A DNA stretch of 42,193 bases. It comes from Bog-159 sp049511415. Its GTDB lineage: Bacteria > Acidobacteriota > Terriglobia > Bryobacterales > Bryobacteraceae. A program made the position numbers and the translations under genes. Of the stretch, positions 16,305-24,073 are shown in pieces. The notes below the pieces were generated by a model. The model worked only from the letters and a program-made list of their open reading frames with translations, did no database searches and was not told the DNA's origin. Location of the stretch: contig JBEKYC010000059.1 in NCBI GenBank assembly GCA_049511415.1, positions 1 to 42,193 on the forward strand, written 5' to 3'. Positions within the stretch are counted from its first letter, which is position 1, and every line of letters begins with the position of its first letter.

Positions 16305-17239
16305 GCACCGCGCTGCTTGCCGATCCGATTTACAAGCGCCATGTTCCCCCTGGCGGCCATCCGGAACAGCCCGCGCGGTTCGATGCGGCATTGTTCGCGC
16401 TGGACCGCGCTGGGTTAAGCGAGCGATTGCTGCGCATTCCGTCGCGAATGGCAACGGAAGATGAATTAGCCGCCTGCCATACGCCCGAATATATCGCGAC
16501 CGTGAAGCGAGATGTTCAGCGGGGCTATGCCGCACTTTCTACCGGCGACACACCGCTTAGCGCAGCCTCTCTGGACGTTGCGCTGGCTGCCGCCGGAGGG
16601 GTGCTGAATGCCGTGGACGCAGTTGTCGAGCGGCGCGCGAAAAATGCGTTCTGCGTGGTGCGGCCGCCGGGCCACCATGCGACGACGGATCGCGGTATGG
16701 GTTTTTGCATATTCAACAACGTGGCCGTAGCCGCTCGCTATGCGCAGGGGCACTACGGAATGAGTCGCGTGTTGATTGCCGATTGGGACGTACACCACGG
16801 CAACGGCACACAGGATATCTTCTATGCGGACGGCTCCGTTTTCTTCTTCAGTACACACCAGCACCCGTGGTATCCGGGTACGGGACGGCCGCAGGAGACG
16901 GGTGAGGGCGAGGGCGTTGGGAGCACATTGAACTGCCCATTTCCCGCCGGTTCGGGGCGTGCCGAGATCCTGGGAGCGTTCCAGGAACACCTGCCGCGAG
17001 TGGCGCGCGCCTTCCGGCCCGACCTGGTCGTAATTTCGGCCGGCTTCGATTCGCGATTGGGCGATCCGCTGGGGCGGTTCACCCTCTCCGACCAAGACTT
17101 CGCCGATCTGACGGCGCTGATGCTGGAGATAGCGGACCAATACGCGGGAGGCCGCCTGGTATCGGTGCTTGAAGGCGGATACGATTTGAATGGTTTGGCG
17201 TCGGCGGCGCTGGCGCATGTGTCGGCGCTCAAGAAATAG
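16301..17239 (+). CDS. Histone-deacetylase-fold protein (AcuC/HDAC class II-like)
   Basis: This 312-residue protein belongs to the arginase/deacetylase superfamily, which removes acetyl groups from acetyl-lysine, acetyl-polyamines or related amides. Motifs are intact: the catalytic pair His125-His126 in RPPGHHA, the zinc ligands Asp163 and His165 in DWDVHHGNGT, Asp250 in SAGFDSRLGDPLG, and GGYDL near the C-terminus with the catalytic Tyr. The substrate in bacteria is generally unknown. The GTG start overlaps the preceding stop. No signal peptide is present, so it should be cytoplasmic while its operon partner is exported. Confidence 0.92.
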   Translation: MSTALLADPIYKRHVPPGGHPEQPARFDAALFALDRAGLSERLLRIPSRMATEDELAACHTPEYIATVKRDVQRGYAALSTGDTPLSAASLDVALAAAGGVLNAVDAVVERRAKNAFCVVRPPGHHATTDRGMGFCIFNNVAVAARYAQGHYGMSRVLIADWDVHHGNGTQDIFYADGSVFFFSTHQHPWYPGTGRPQETGEGEGVGSTLNCPFPAGSGRAEILGAFQEHLPRVARAFRPDLVVISAGFDSRLGDPLGRFTLSDQDFADLTALMLEIADQYAGGRLVSVLEGGYDLNGLASAALAHVSALKK

Positions 17240-17256
17240 GCCCTAGACCAGCACCT

Positions 17257-17265
17257 TGATATCAT
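17257..17265 (+). promoter_or_regulatory. Extended -10 element before the cytidylate-kinase-like gene
   Basis: TGA-TATCAT at 17257-17265 gives a TGN extended -10 with five of six matches. The expected start is only about six bases before ATG 17278, and no ribosome-binding site precedes that ATG. Confidence 0.35.
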
Positions 17266-17277
17266 GAATTCTAAGAC

Positions 17278-18231
17278 ATGGCGTTGATCGCCGTTTCCGG
17301 ACAGCCCGGTTGCCGATTTGAAGAAGTGGCGCGCCTCAGCGCGCACCGGCTGGGTTTCGAATTCGTCAATGAGACCCGTATTCAGGGAATGATCGACCGC
17401 GAGTTCGGACCGGACATCCGCACCCCGGAGAAAGCCAGTGCCGACGTGATGGCTTCGATTCTGGCGCGCCTCGCCATGGAGCATCATCTGATATTTTGCG
17501 GTCCGGGCGCGGAAACCCTTTCCCGGCAATTCCCCGGCACGCTCAGAGTGCAGGTCGTGGCGCCGGATTCGGTGCGCATCGGCAATCTGATGTTGGACCG
17601 GCGGCTGGAGCGTTCCGCTGCCCGAGTGCTGCTGCGCGATCTTGACGCGGCCCAGCGCCAGCAGTACAAGGACATGTCCGGCCGCGCCCTGGCGCCGGCG
17701 CACTGGTTCGACCTGATTCTCAACTCCGAGTTCATGGACTCCGAGCAGATGGTGGAGATGATTCAGAGCGCCGTCAAAGCTTGGGGGCTGAAGGAGCGCG
17801 GCCACCTTTCGCCGGCCGCCGAGGCCCAAATCCAGTTTCAAATCCGGCTGCGTCTGGCGCGCCATGGTATTGTGCCGCCAGGCGCGGTGCGTCTTCCAGA
17901 AAAAGCCTTCGCGCATCACAGCGAACAGATTTTCGCCAATCTGCTGGACTTCTATCGGATCGCCTGGGAATACGAACCGCGCAGCTTTCCGATACAGTGG
18001 GATGCGGAGGGCCGGGTCTCCGAGGCTTTCACGCCCGATTTCTACCTGCTGGAGTTCGACCTGTATGTGGAACTCACCACCATGAAACAGTCTCTTGTCA
18101 CGCGCAAGAACCGTAAGATCCGCTTACTGCGGGAATTATATCCGCACTTGAACATACAGGTCTTTTACCAGAAAGATTTCGAGAACCTGATCTTCAAGTA
18201 CGGCCTCGCGGAGCGGCCGGCGAACGTATGA
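17278..18231 (+). CDS. Cytidylate-kinase-like domain fused to a PD-(D/E)XK-like C-terminal domain
   Basis: This 317-residue protein appears to have two parts. Residues 1-180 resemble the cytidylate-kinase-like family: ALIAVSGQPGCRFEEVARL followed by HRLGFEFVNE, but the P-loop is degenerate because Lys-Thr/Ser is missing, so kinase activity is doubtful. Residues about 205-310 look like a restriction-endonuclease fold: an acidic helix starting near Glu216, YEPRSFPI, then FTPDFYL with Asp254, YVELTTMK with Glu265, and a Lys-rich helix (TRKNRKIRLLRELYP). The usual E-x-K is E-L-T here, so nuclease activity is unproven. The last four bases overlap the start of hpt. Both domain calls are by eye. Confidence 0.75.
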   Translation: MALIAVSGQPGCRFEEVARLSAHRLGFEFVNETRIQGMIDREFGPDIRTPEKASADVMASILARLAMEHHLIFCGPGAETLSRQFPGTLRVQVVAPDSVRIGNLMLDRRLERSAARVLLRDLDAAQRQQYKDMSGRALAPAHWFDLILNSEFMDSEQMVEMIQSAVKAWGLKERGHLSPAAEAQIQFQIRLRLARHGIVPPGAVRLPEKAFAHHSEQIFANLLDFYRIAWEYEPRSFPIQWDAEGRVSEAFTPDFYLLEFDLYVELTTMKQSLVTRKNRKIRLLRELYPHLNIQVFYQKDFENLIFKYGLAERPANV

Positions 18232-18770
18232 ACAAAGACCCCCTGCCGGCCATCGAGCGCGTACTGTTTACCGAGGAACAGATTACCCGGCGTATCCAGG
18301 AGGTTGCCGCGGAGATCAGTGAACGCTACCGCGGCAAGACGCTCAAACTGATCGGCGTGCTCAAGGGTTCGGTGTTCTTTCTCACGGCGCTCGCGCGGCA
18401 CATCCAAATACCGGTGAAAATCGACTTCCTCGCCATCTCCACTTTCTCGAACAAATCCAGCGCGCCCGGTGTGGTGCGCATAGCCAAGGATCTGGACGAT
18501 ACCATCGAGAACGAAGACGTGCTGCTGGTGGAGGATATCGTAGACACCGGGCTGACCCTGCGCTATCTGCTACAGACGCTCTCCAGCCGGCGGCCTAACT
18601 CTTTGGCTGTCTGCACTTTTCTCGACCGCAATTCACGCCGCCTGGTGCAACTGCCGGTCGAATTCCGCTGCTTCGAGATTCCAGACCGATTCGTGATCGG
18701 ATTCGGCCTGGATCACAATCAGCTATACCGCAATCTAAGTTACGTAGCGGTGATGAAGACGGAGAAGTAA
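18228..18770 (+). CDS. hpt: Hypoxanthine phosphoribosyltransferase
   Basis: The enzyme salvages hypoxanthine or guanine using PRPP. The protein has 180 residues, the normal length. The PRPP loop VEDIVDTGLTL lies at residues 101-111, with the acidic pair Glu102-Asp103. KLIGVLKGSVFFLTAL and FLDRNSRRLVQLPVEF are also family segments. The ATG overlaps the end of the fusion gene (ATGA), indicating translational coupling. No further purine gene is adjacent. Confidence 0.96.
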   Translation: MNKDPLPAIERVLFTEEQITRRIQEVAAEISERYRGKTLKLIGVLKGSVFFLTALARHIQIPVKIDFLAISTFSNKSSAPGVVRIAKDLDDTIENEDVLLVEDIVDTGLTLRYLLQTLSSRRPNSLAVCTFLDRNSRRLVQLPVEFRCFEIPDRFVIGFGLDHNQLYRNLSYVAVMKTEK

Positions 18771-18799
18771 TACCGGCACAGCGGACTTACGCCCGGTTC

Positions 18800-18805
18800 T
18801 ATAAT
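18800..18805 (+). promoter_or_regulatory. -10 element TATAAT before the M20 dipeptidase gene
   Basis: A perfect TATAAT at 18800-18805 overlaps an ATG at 18804. With transcription starting near 18812, translation would begin at ATG 18831, giving a leader of about 19 bases. The -35 region shows nothing convincing. Confidence 0.5.
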
Positions 18806-18830
18806 GGGGATTCCGCATCACGGAAAAATT

Positions 18831-20228
18831 ATGTCTATTACTACTGATACGTTTGTTGAAGAGAATCGCGACCGTCTCCTGGAAGAATTGAAAACGTTCC
18901 TGCGCATACCCAGCATCAGCACGCTGCCCGAGCATCGCGGCGATATCGAGGGCGCCGCGCAATTTGTGGCCGACAGCCTGCGCCATGTGGGGATGGAAAA
19001 CGTGGAGGTCATCCAAACGGAGAAACATCCACTGGTTTACGCGGACTGGATGCACGCACCCGGCAAACCCACCGTATTGTGCTACGGACACTATGACGTG
19101 CAGCCCGCAGACCCCTTGGAATTGTGGGAAAGCCCGCCTTTCGAGCCTACCGTGCGCAACGGCAACCTCTACGGCCGCGGCACGGCGGACGACAAGGGGC
19201 AGATGTACAGCCATATCAAAGCTATCGAAGCGCTGCGTACGGCGGGCGAATCGCTGCCGCTGAACTTGAAGTTCCTGGTGGAGGGTGAAGAGGAAGTCGG
19301 TGGCGAGTCCATCGCCAAATACGTTGCCAAAAATCCGGAGAAGCTGAAAGCAGACGTGGCCCTGGTGTCCGATACGGAACTCTTCGCCGAGGGCATCCCC
19401 ACTCTTTGTATCGGTTTGCGTGGACTCGTCTACATGGAATTGGAGGCCACCGGCCCCAGTCGCGACCTGCATTCCGGGCTTTACGGTGGCGCGTCGCCCA
19501 ATCCTATCTTCGGACTGGTCGAGCTTCTTTCGAAAGTCAAAAACGCAAACGGGGTCATCCAGGTGCCGGGGATCTACGACGACGTGCTGCCGCCCGCGCC
19601 GGCGGAAAAGAAAAGCTGGAGGCGGCTACCGTTCAGCGAAGAGGAGTTCCTCAAGAACGAGGTGGGCGCCAGCACCCTGACCGGCGAGCGCAAACCGGTG
19701 CTCGAGCGCGTTTGGGCGCGTCCAACTTTCGAGGTGCACGGCATCGCGGGCGGCTTCACGGCGGCCGGCGCGAAGACGGTGATCCCGGCCAAGGCTACCG
19801 CCAAGATCAGCTTCCGGCTGGTGCCGAACCAGGATCCGGAAAAAGTTGTGGCGGCCTTCCGTGAATTCGTCGCCAAGCACACGCCCAAGGGCATCCAGTT
19901 CGAATTGCGCGTGCTGAGCGCCGGACCCGGTTTGGTGGTGAATCCGGATCATCCGGCGATCCATGTGGCCGCCGAAGCTTTCAGCGACGTGCTGGGCAAA
20001 AAGACCGTTTTCATCCGTTCCGGTGGATCGATTCCCATCGTCGGCGATTTCGCGAATCACCTGGGCATTCCCACGGTGTTGATGGGCTTTGGCCTCCCGG
20101 ACGACGGCCTGCACTCGCCCAACGAAAAGTACTGCCTCGAAAATTATTATCAGGGCATCAAGACGGTGGCCCACTTCTTCGAGCAATACGGCGCAGTGGC
20201 CACGCCGGCCTCCGCGGCGCAGGCGTAA
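18831..20228 (+). CDS. M20-family dipeptidase (CNDP-like metallopeptidase)
   Basis: The protein has 465 residues from ATG 18831; an ATG at 18804 lies in the -10 box and is rejected. It is a zinc-dependent M20 peptidase of the carnosinase-like dipeptidase group. Metal-binding positions are visible: YGHYDVQP (His and Asp), GRGTADDKGQ (bridging Asp), EGEEEVGG (catalytic Glu and ligand Glu), LVSDTE, and the C-terminal GLHSPNEKY His. The lid/dimerisation domain lies between about residues 200 and 380. No signal peptide is seen, so it is cytoplasmic, with a likely role in peptide turnover. The next gene is 157 bases downstream after two hairpins. Confidence 0.93.
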   Translation: MSITTDTFVEENRDRLLEELKTFLRIPSISTLPEHRGDIEGAAQFVADSLRHVGMENVEVIQTEKHPLVYADWMHAPGKPTVLCYGHYDVQPADPLELWESPPFEPTVRNGNLYGRGTADDKGQMYSHIKAIEALRTAGESLPLNLKFLVEGEEEVGGESIAKYVAKNPEKLKADVALVSDTELFAEGIPTLCIGLRGLVYMELEATGPSRDLHSGLYGGASPNPIFGLVELLSKVKNANGVIQVPGIYDDVLPPAPAEKKSWRRLPFSEEEFLKNEVGASTLTGERKPVLERVWARPTFEVHGIAGGFTAAGAKTVIPAKATAKISFRLVPNQDPEKVVAAFREFVAKHTPKGIQFELRVLSAGPGLVVNPDHPAIHVAAEAFSDVLGKKTVFIRSGGSIPIVGDFANHLGIPTVLMGFGLPDDGLHSPNEKYCLENYYQGIKTVAHFFEQYGAVATPASAAQA

Positions 20229-20251
20229 ATTCCTTTTGGCCTAAGACAACT

Positions 20252-20302
20252 GCCAGGCGGCGCCGGGTCGCCTGGCGTCCCGTGCTGTGCCAAAAAGCAC
20301 GG
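20252..20302 (+). other. Two tandem hairpins with a potential loop-upstream pairing
   Basis: Hairpin 1: GCCAGGCG (20252-20259) with CGCCTGGC (20269-20276), 8 bp and a 9-base loop. Hairpin 2: CCGTGCT (20280-20286) with AGCACGG (20296-20302), 7 bp and a 9-base loop. In addition TTTTGGC at 20234-20240 can pair with GCCAAAA at 20289-20295, inside loop 2, allowing an alternative fold. It follows the dipeptidase stop and precedes the AT-hook gene by about 80 bases. It may be a terminator or leader; no T-run follows. Confidence 0.55.
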
Positions 20303-20348
20303 TTCGGCAATCCGACGACAGTCCGTAACTCATAATCCATTTCAGGGT

Positions 20349-20354
20349 TAAGAT
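20349..20354 (+). promoter_or_regulatory. -10-like hexamer before the AT-hook gene
   Basis: TAAGAT at 20349-20354 is the same hexamer as before nuoM. A start near 20361 would leave about 25 bases before ATG 20386. No strong ribosome-binding site is visible. Confidence 0.3.
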
Positions 20355-20385
20355 AACCAGAAGCGCTGGCCCATTTGGTGTAACG

Positions 20386-20613
20386 ATGGACGTTGATAAG
20401 ATTCTGCTTGAATTAAGGTACGAACGGGATCAAATCGACGCGGCCATTCTTAGCCTGGAAGAGTTGTTACGAGGCCGCGGACGAAAGCGGGGACGGCCTC
20501 CGGCTTGGCTTTCTCAGGACGCCAAAGGCCGGCGCGGACGTCCTCCTGGCAGCCGAAATAAGCCGAAAGAGGAAAACTCTTTGAGCTTGACCAGCCACCA
20601 ATCCAACGGGTAA
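20386..20613 (+). CDS. Small protein with two AT-hook-like motifs
   Basis: This 75-residue protein has an N-terminal helical segment (residues 1-30, with heptad-like Leu/Ile spacing, LLELRYERDQIDAAILSLEE) followed by a basic tail. The tail has two AT-hook cores: KRGRPPAW and RRGRPPGSRNKPK, each with the Arg-Gly-Arg-Pro consensus for minor-groove binding. The tail is then Ser/Asn-rich. A likely role is DNA binding as a nucleoid-associated or regulatory protein with a dimerising helix. I recall similar small proteins in Acidobacteriota but cannot check it. The gene is isolated between the dipeptidase and the converging receptor gene; start and reading frame are supported by the motifs. Confidence 0.78.
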   Translation: MDVDKILLELRYERDQIDAAILSLEELLRGRGRKRGRPPAWLSQDAKGRRGRPPGSRNKPKEENSLSLTSHQSNG

Positions 20614-20627
20614 GCCGAAAGCGAATC

Positions 20628-23600
20628 TCAAAAAATATACTTGATCCCCAACTGAATTTGGCGCGGCGGCTTATTCCCGTAGGCGTTGGCGGAAAGCACT
20701 TGCCCAAAATTTGGGTCCTCGAATACGTGATTGGGGATGTCGAAGTTCGGATGGTTGAACAGATTGAATACCTCGCCCCGCACCTGCAGCCGCCGCGACT
20801 CCTTGCCCAGCGAGATGTTCTTGTACATGGAGAAGTCCAGATTGGAAAGCCCCGGACCGGTCATGATATTGCGGCCGGCGTTTCCGAACTGTCCGGCAGG
20901 TGGCGCCACGAAAGCGCAGGCGTTGAACCAGCTCGACGGTTGATCCACCGCATCGGCTGCCAGACCGCCCTGCGAAATGGTGGTGTGACATGCGGGGTTC
21001 GGGTTGGCCATCACCGGCCCGGGCACGTAAGGGTTAGAGACGAGATCCGGCCGGTACGGATTCCCGAATGCGGCGATGGCGGAACCGGATTCCGAAGCCG
21101 GCAAGTTCACGGTGAATGGCGATCCGGTCTGCACCGTAAGAATACCCGCCGCCTGCCAGTTGCCCAGCAGTCTCTTGCGCCAGCCCGGCTCGGTGATCCA
21201 CTTGCGGCCCAAGGGCAGATCGTATACGGAACTGGTCACCAGGCGATGCTTGACATTGAAATCCGAAAGCCCGCGATCGCCCTGGAGATCCTCCGAATTC
21301 TGAGGCAGGCCGGACCCCACGCTGCCGCCGAACACCGAAGAGACATCGTCGATGGACTTCGAGAAAGTGTATGCCGCCAGGAAAGTCAGCCCCTGCGCCA
21401 CCCGACGCTCCGAGCGAATTTGCAGGGAGTTATAAGAACTGGATGCGCCGGACTCCACATATAGGATCGAGGAGAACTGTGGGTAAGGCGCAAGATTAGT
21501 GGCCGGATTCACCTCGTTCAAGTCGCGCACGTCGGATAAGTGCGTGCCCCTCGACCCGACATAAGCCACATCAACCATCCAGTAAGGCTCGATCTCGTAT
21601 TGCAGATCCACGTTCCACTGCTGCATGTAGCCGTCACGGAAGTTACGGGCAATCATGTTCGGCTCGACGACGGCCGTGGCGGGTTGGCTCAAGATATTCT
21701 GGATGGTATTCGACCCGCTATTGGCATAGTAGAACAGATCGTAAAAGGGCGGGTTGAACCGCGGAAAGACATTAATGTTGAAGATGCTGGCATCGTAGAA
21801 GATACCGTACGCCGAGCGCACCACCCAACGTTCCGTCTTCATGGGCCGCCATGCCACGCCGATGCGCGGCGCGAAATCCGTGAGTGTCGGGGTATAAGTG
21901 GCGCGCGGCACGCCATCGGTTCCGGCTTGGATGAACTGGCAATCCGGAACGGGCGTGCAGGTGGCCGAAGCCGCGCTCAGATCCGGGACGCTATAACGGT
22001 TGTGATCCTCGACCGGCGGTTGGTTGTATTCATAGCGCAGGCCCACGTTCAGCAGCAGACGCGGCACCACGTGGATGTCGTCCTGTATGTAGTAATTCAT
22101 GCCGACGCTGCGCACCGTGTTGTAGGTATCGCCTTTCACCGCCACGGCGTAATCCGGGATTCCGACGGATAACTGGGCCAAGGCCTCCAGCGGGGTGGCC
22201 GTCATGCCATCCTCTGCGCCGGCCTCAAAAAACCAGTCGCCGCGCGCCACGAAATCGAGGTAATCATCCACCTGAATGTCACGGATATCGGCTCCGAACT
22301 TAAACTGGTTGCGGCCGTGAATGAACGACAGGTTGTCGGATAGGTGCACGGTGGTGTCGTGCCGATCCTGCGGATAATTGAGTGGTTCGCCGATTCCGTC
22401 GAAGCCCAGCACGTTGACGTCGGGATAACCCAGATCGACAGGCTTGGTCAGGATATCCGGAAAACCCAACTGCGCGCTCAGATTATCGCCGGAGCTTTGC
22501 TGGAACGCGCCCGCGCGCATCCGGTTGTAGCCCAAGGTGAGTTCGTTGATCGCGTAGGAGGTGAAGACATGTGTCCACGCCAACCCGCCGTTCTGCCCGT
22601 CATTGAGCGTGAAGCTGCCATAACCGGGCAGGTTGGTGAAGGAATTTACGGGATCGAAAGGATTGAAGCGGTCCTCATCGAAAATCGACCAATGCGCTGA
22701 GATCGTGTTATTCGGTCCCGCGTGGTGGTCGACCTTGACCAAGCCCAGATTCTCAGTGTTACGGATGATCGGGGCGGAAACAAACGTATTGGACGTGCTT
22801 AAGTTCGTTCCGGCGTTGGCGGCTGGATACAAGTTCAAGATAGCCTGTCCGGCCGGGTTCGGCGGAATGCCCACGCCCGACAACAAACTGGCAATGTCCT
22901 GCAATTCGACCTGCGACGGCACGGTGGCTTCCCGCGTGGTCGCTTGCCGCAAATGCTGCCCTTCGTAGGAGACGAAGAAAAAAGTCTTGTCCTTGCGAAT
23001 GGGCCCGCCGAACGTGCCGCCAAACTGGTCGCGATCGAGGCCGGGGATCGGGCCGCAGGTGCCGGGTATCGATTGGGCGGCGCAATAAGGAAGATCGAAG
23101 AAGTTCTTGGCGTCCAGGTTCCGGTTGCGCAGAAACTCGAAGAGTCCGCCGTGGAATTGATTGGAGCCGCTCTTTAAGATGACGTTGATTTGTCCGCCGC
23201 CGCTGCGCCCGAACTCCGCGGAATAGTTGCTGGACTGCACCTTGAATTCCTGGATGGCGTCGATGGATGGCAGCGCGACGTACTGGTTGATATACGGATC
23301 GTTGTTATCCACCCCTTCGAGAAGGAAGTTATTGGATTGCTCGCGCGCCCCGTTGACGCTGACCGCGCCACCTTGCGTGGAATTCTGAGAACCTTCCACG
23401 GGCAACTGGCTGCCCGGCGCCAGCAGGGAGAAGGCCAAAAAGTTGCGCTCATTCAAAGGCAGTTCCTGGACCAACCTTCCGTCGATCACCTGCCCCATGG
23501 TGGAAGTGTCAGTCTGCACGATGGGAGGTGTGTCTGTGACCTTGACTTCCTCGTTAGGCCGGCCGACCTGTAGCGTGAAGTCGAGGCGGGCGGTCTGATC

Positions 23601-23894
23601 CACGTCCAGCCGGACTTCGGTCGCCACAGCGCGGCGAAATCCTTCTTTTTCCGCAGCCACGCGGTAATAGCCGGGCGGTAACAGGGCGATGGTGAAATCG
23701 CCGTCGTCGTTGGTCAGGGCCTCTCGCGCCGCGTTGGTGGCTTCGCTCGTGACAGTTACGCGTGCGCCGAGCACCACACCGCCGGTGGCGTCCGTCACCG
23801 TCCCGGTAATGGTGCCGGTTGGATCGTTTGCCGGAAGGGGCGCGACCAGCAAGATTCCCAGCAAGAGAATGAGTAGAAGACAACGGTAGCTCAT
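20628..23894 (-). CDS. Oar-like TonB-dependent outer-membrane receptor with carboxypeptidase-regulatory domain
   Basis: This 1088-residue protein is a large outer-membrane beta-barrel. A signal peptide spans about residues 1-22, then a carboxypeptidase-regulatory-like beta-sandwich at 25-110 (ITGTVTDATGGVVLGARVTV through PPGYYRVAAEKEGF). A plug domain follows with NSTQGGAVSVNGAREQSNNF and EFKVQSSNYSAEFGRSGGGQ, then a long barrel ending in LGIKYIF with a C-terminal Phe typical of outer-membrane proteins. These Oar-like proteins are abundant in Acidobacteriota and may take up or bind oligosaccharides or peptides; the ligand is unknown. A GGGAAAG ribosome site precedes ATG 23894. It is divergent from glnA. 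Confidence 0.95.
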   Translation of the reverse strand: MSYRCLLLILLLGILLVAPLPANDPTGTITGTVTDATGGVVLGARVTVTSEATNAAREALTNDDGDFTIALLPPGYYRVAAEKEGFRRAVATEVRLDVDQTARLDFTLQVGRPNEEVKVTDTPPIVQTDTSTMGQVIDGRLVQELPLNERNFLAFSLLAPGSQLPVEGSQNSTQGGAVSVNGAREQSNNFLLEGVDNNDPYINQYVALPSIDAIQEFKVQSSNYSAEFGRSGGGQINVILKSGSNQFHGGLFEFLRNRNLDAKNFFDLPYCAAQSIPGTCGPIPGLDRDQFGGTFGGPIRKDKTFFFVSYEGQHLRQATTREATVPSQVELQDIASLLSGVGIPPNPAGQAILNLYPAANAGTNLSTSNTFVSAPIIRNTENLGLVKVDHHAGPNNTISAHWSIFDEDRFNPFDPVNSFTNLPGYGSFTLNDGQNGGLAWTHVFTSYAINELTLGYNRMRAGAFQQSSGDNLSAQLGFPDILTKPVDLGYPDVNVLGFDGIGEPLNYPQDRHDTTVHLSDNLSFIHGRNQFKFGADIRDIQVDDYLDFVARGDWFFEAGAEDGMTATPLEALAQLSVGIPDYAVAVKGDTYNTVRSVGMNYYIQDDIHVVPRLLLNVGLRYEYNQPPVEDHNRYSVPDLSAASATCTPVPDCQFIQAGTDGVPRATYTPTLTDFAPRIGVAWRPMKTERWVVRSAYGIFYDASIFNINVFPRFNPPFYDLFYYANSGSNTIQNILSQPATAVVEPNMIARNFRDGYMQQWNVDLQYEIEPYWMVDVAYVGSRGTHLSDVRDLNEVNPATNLAPYPQFSSILYVESGASSSYNSLQIRSERRVAQGLTFLAAYTFSKSIDDVSSVFGGSVGSGLPQNSEDLQGDRGLSDFNVKHRLVTSSVYDLPLGRKWITEPGWRKRLLGNWQAAGILTVQTGSPFTVNLPASESGSAIAAFGNPYRPDLVSNPYVPGPVMANPNPACHTTISQGGLAADAVDQPSSWFNACAFVAPPAGQFGNAGRNIMTGPGLSNLDFSMYKNISLGKESRRLQVRGEVFNLFNHPNFDIPNHVFEDPNFGQVLSANAYGNKPPRQIQLGIKYIF

Positions 23895-23923
23895 ACTGTT
23901 CTTTCCCGGATATCTCGATTGCC

Positions 23924-23932
23924 AGCATAGCA
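23924..23932 (-). promoter_or_regulatory. Extended -10 element for the Oar-like gene
   Basis: On the minus strand 23932-23924 reads TGC-TATGCT, with a TGN extension and four of six matches. The start near 23917 leaves a leader of about 23 bases with GGGAAAG. The same TATGCT hexamer is used by the opposing glnA promoter. Confidence 0.4.
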
Positions 23933-23986
23933 GACGTGCGGCTCCGAGAGGGCGTTTCCCCTCCAGGATCGCGCGGTCTCATCCGC

Positions 23987-24015
23987 TTGACCCTGACACT
24001 GCCGTTCGCTATGCT
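23987..24015 (+). promoter_or_regulatory. Sigma70-type promoter of glnA
   Basis: TTGACC at 23987-23992 and TATGCT at 24010-24015 are separated by exactly 17 bases. The predicted start near 24022 gives a 5' leader of about 50 bases. This is the best complete promoter in the window. No sigma54-type GG-N10-GC element was seen upstream. Confidence 0.6.
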
Positions 24016-24073
24016 AGGCTGCATCTGCGCAGCTTAAGCCATTCCCACGTAATAATCCCCCATTGGAGGACGG

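Noticed and set aside
18804..18830. ATG 18804 as the start of the M20 dipeptidase gene
   Set aside because: It lies inside a perfect TATAAT box, and the family start begins at 18831.
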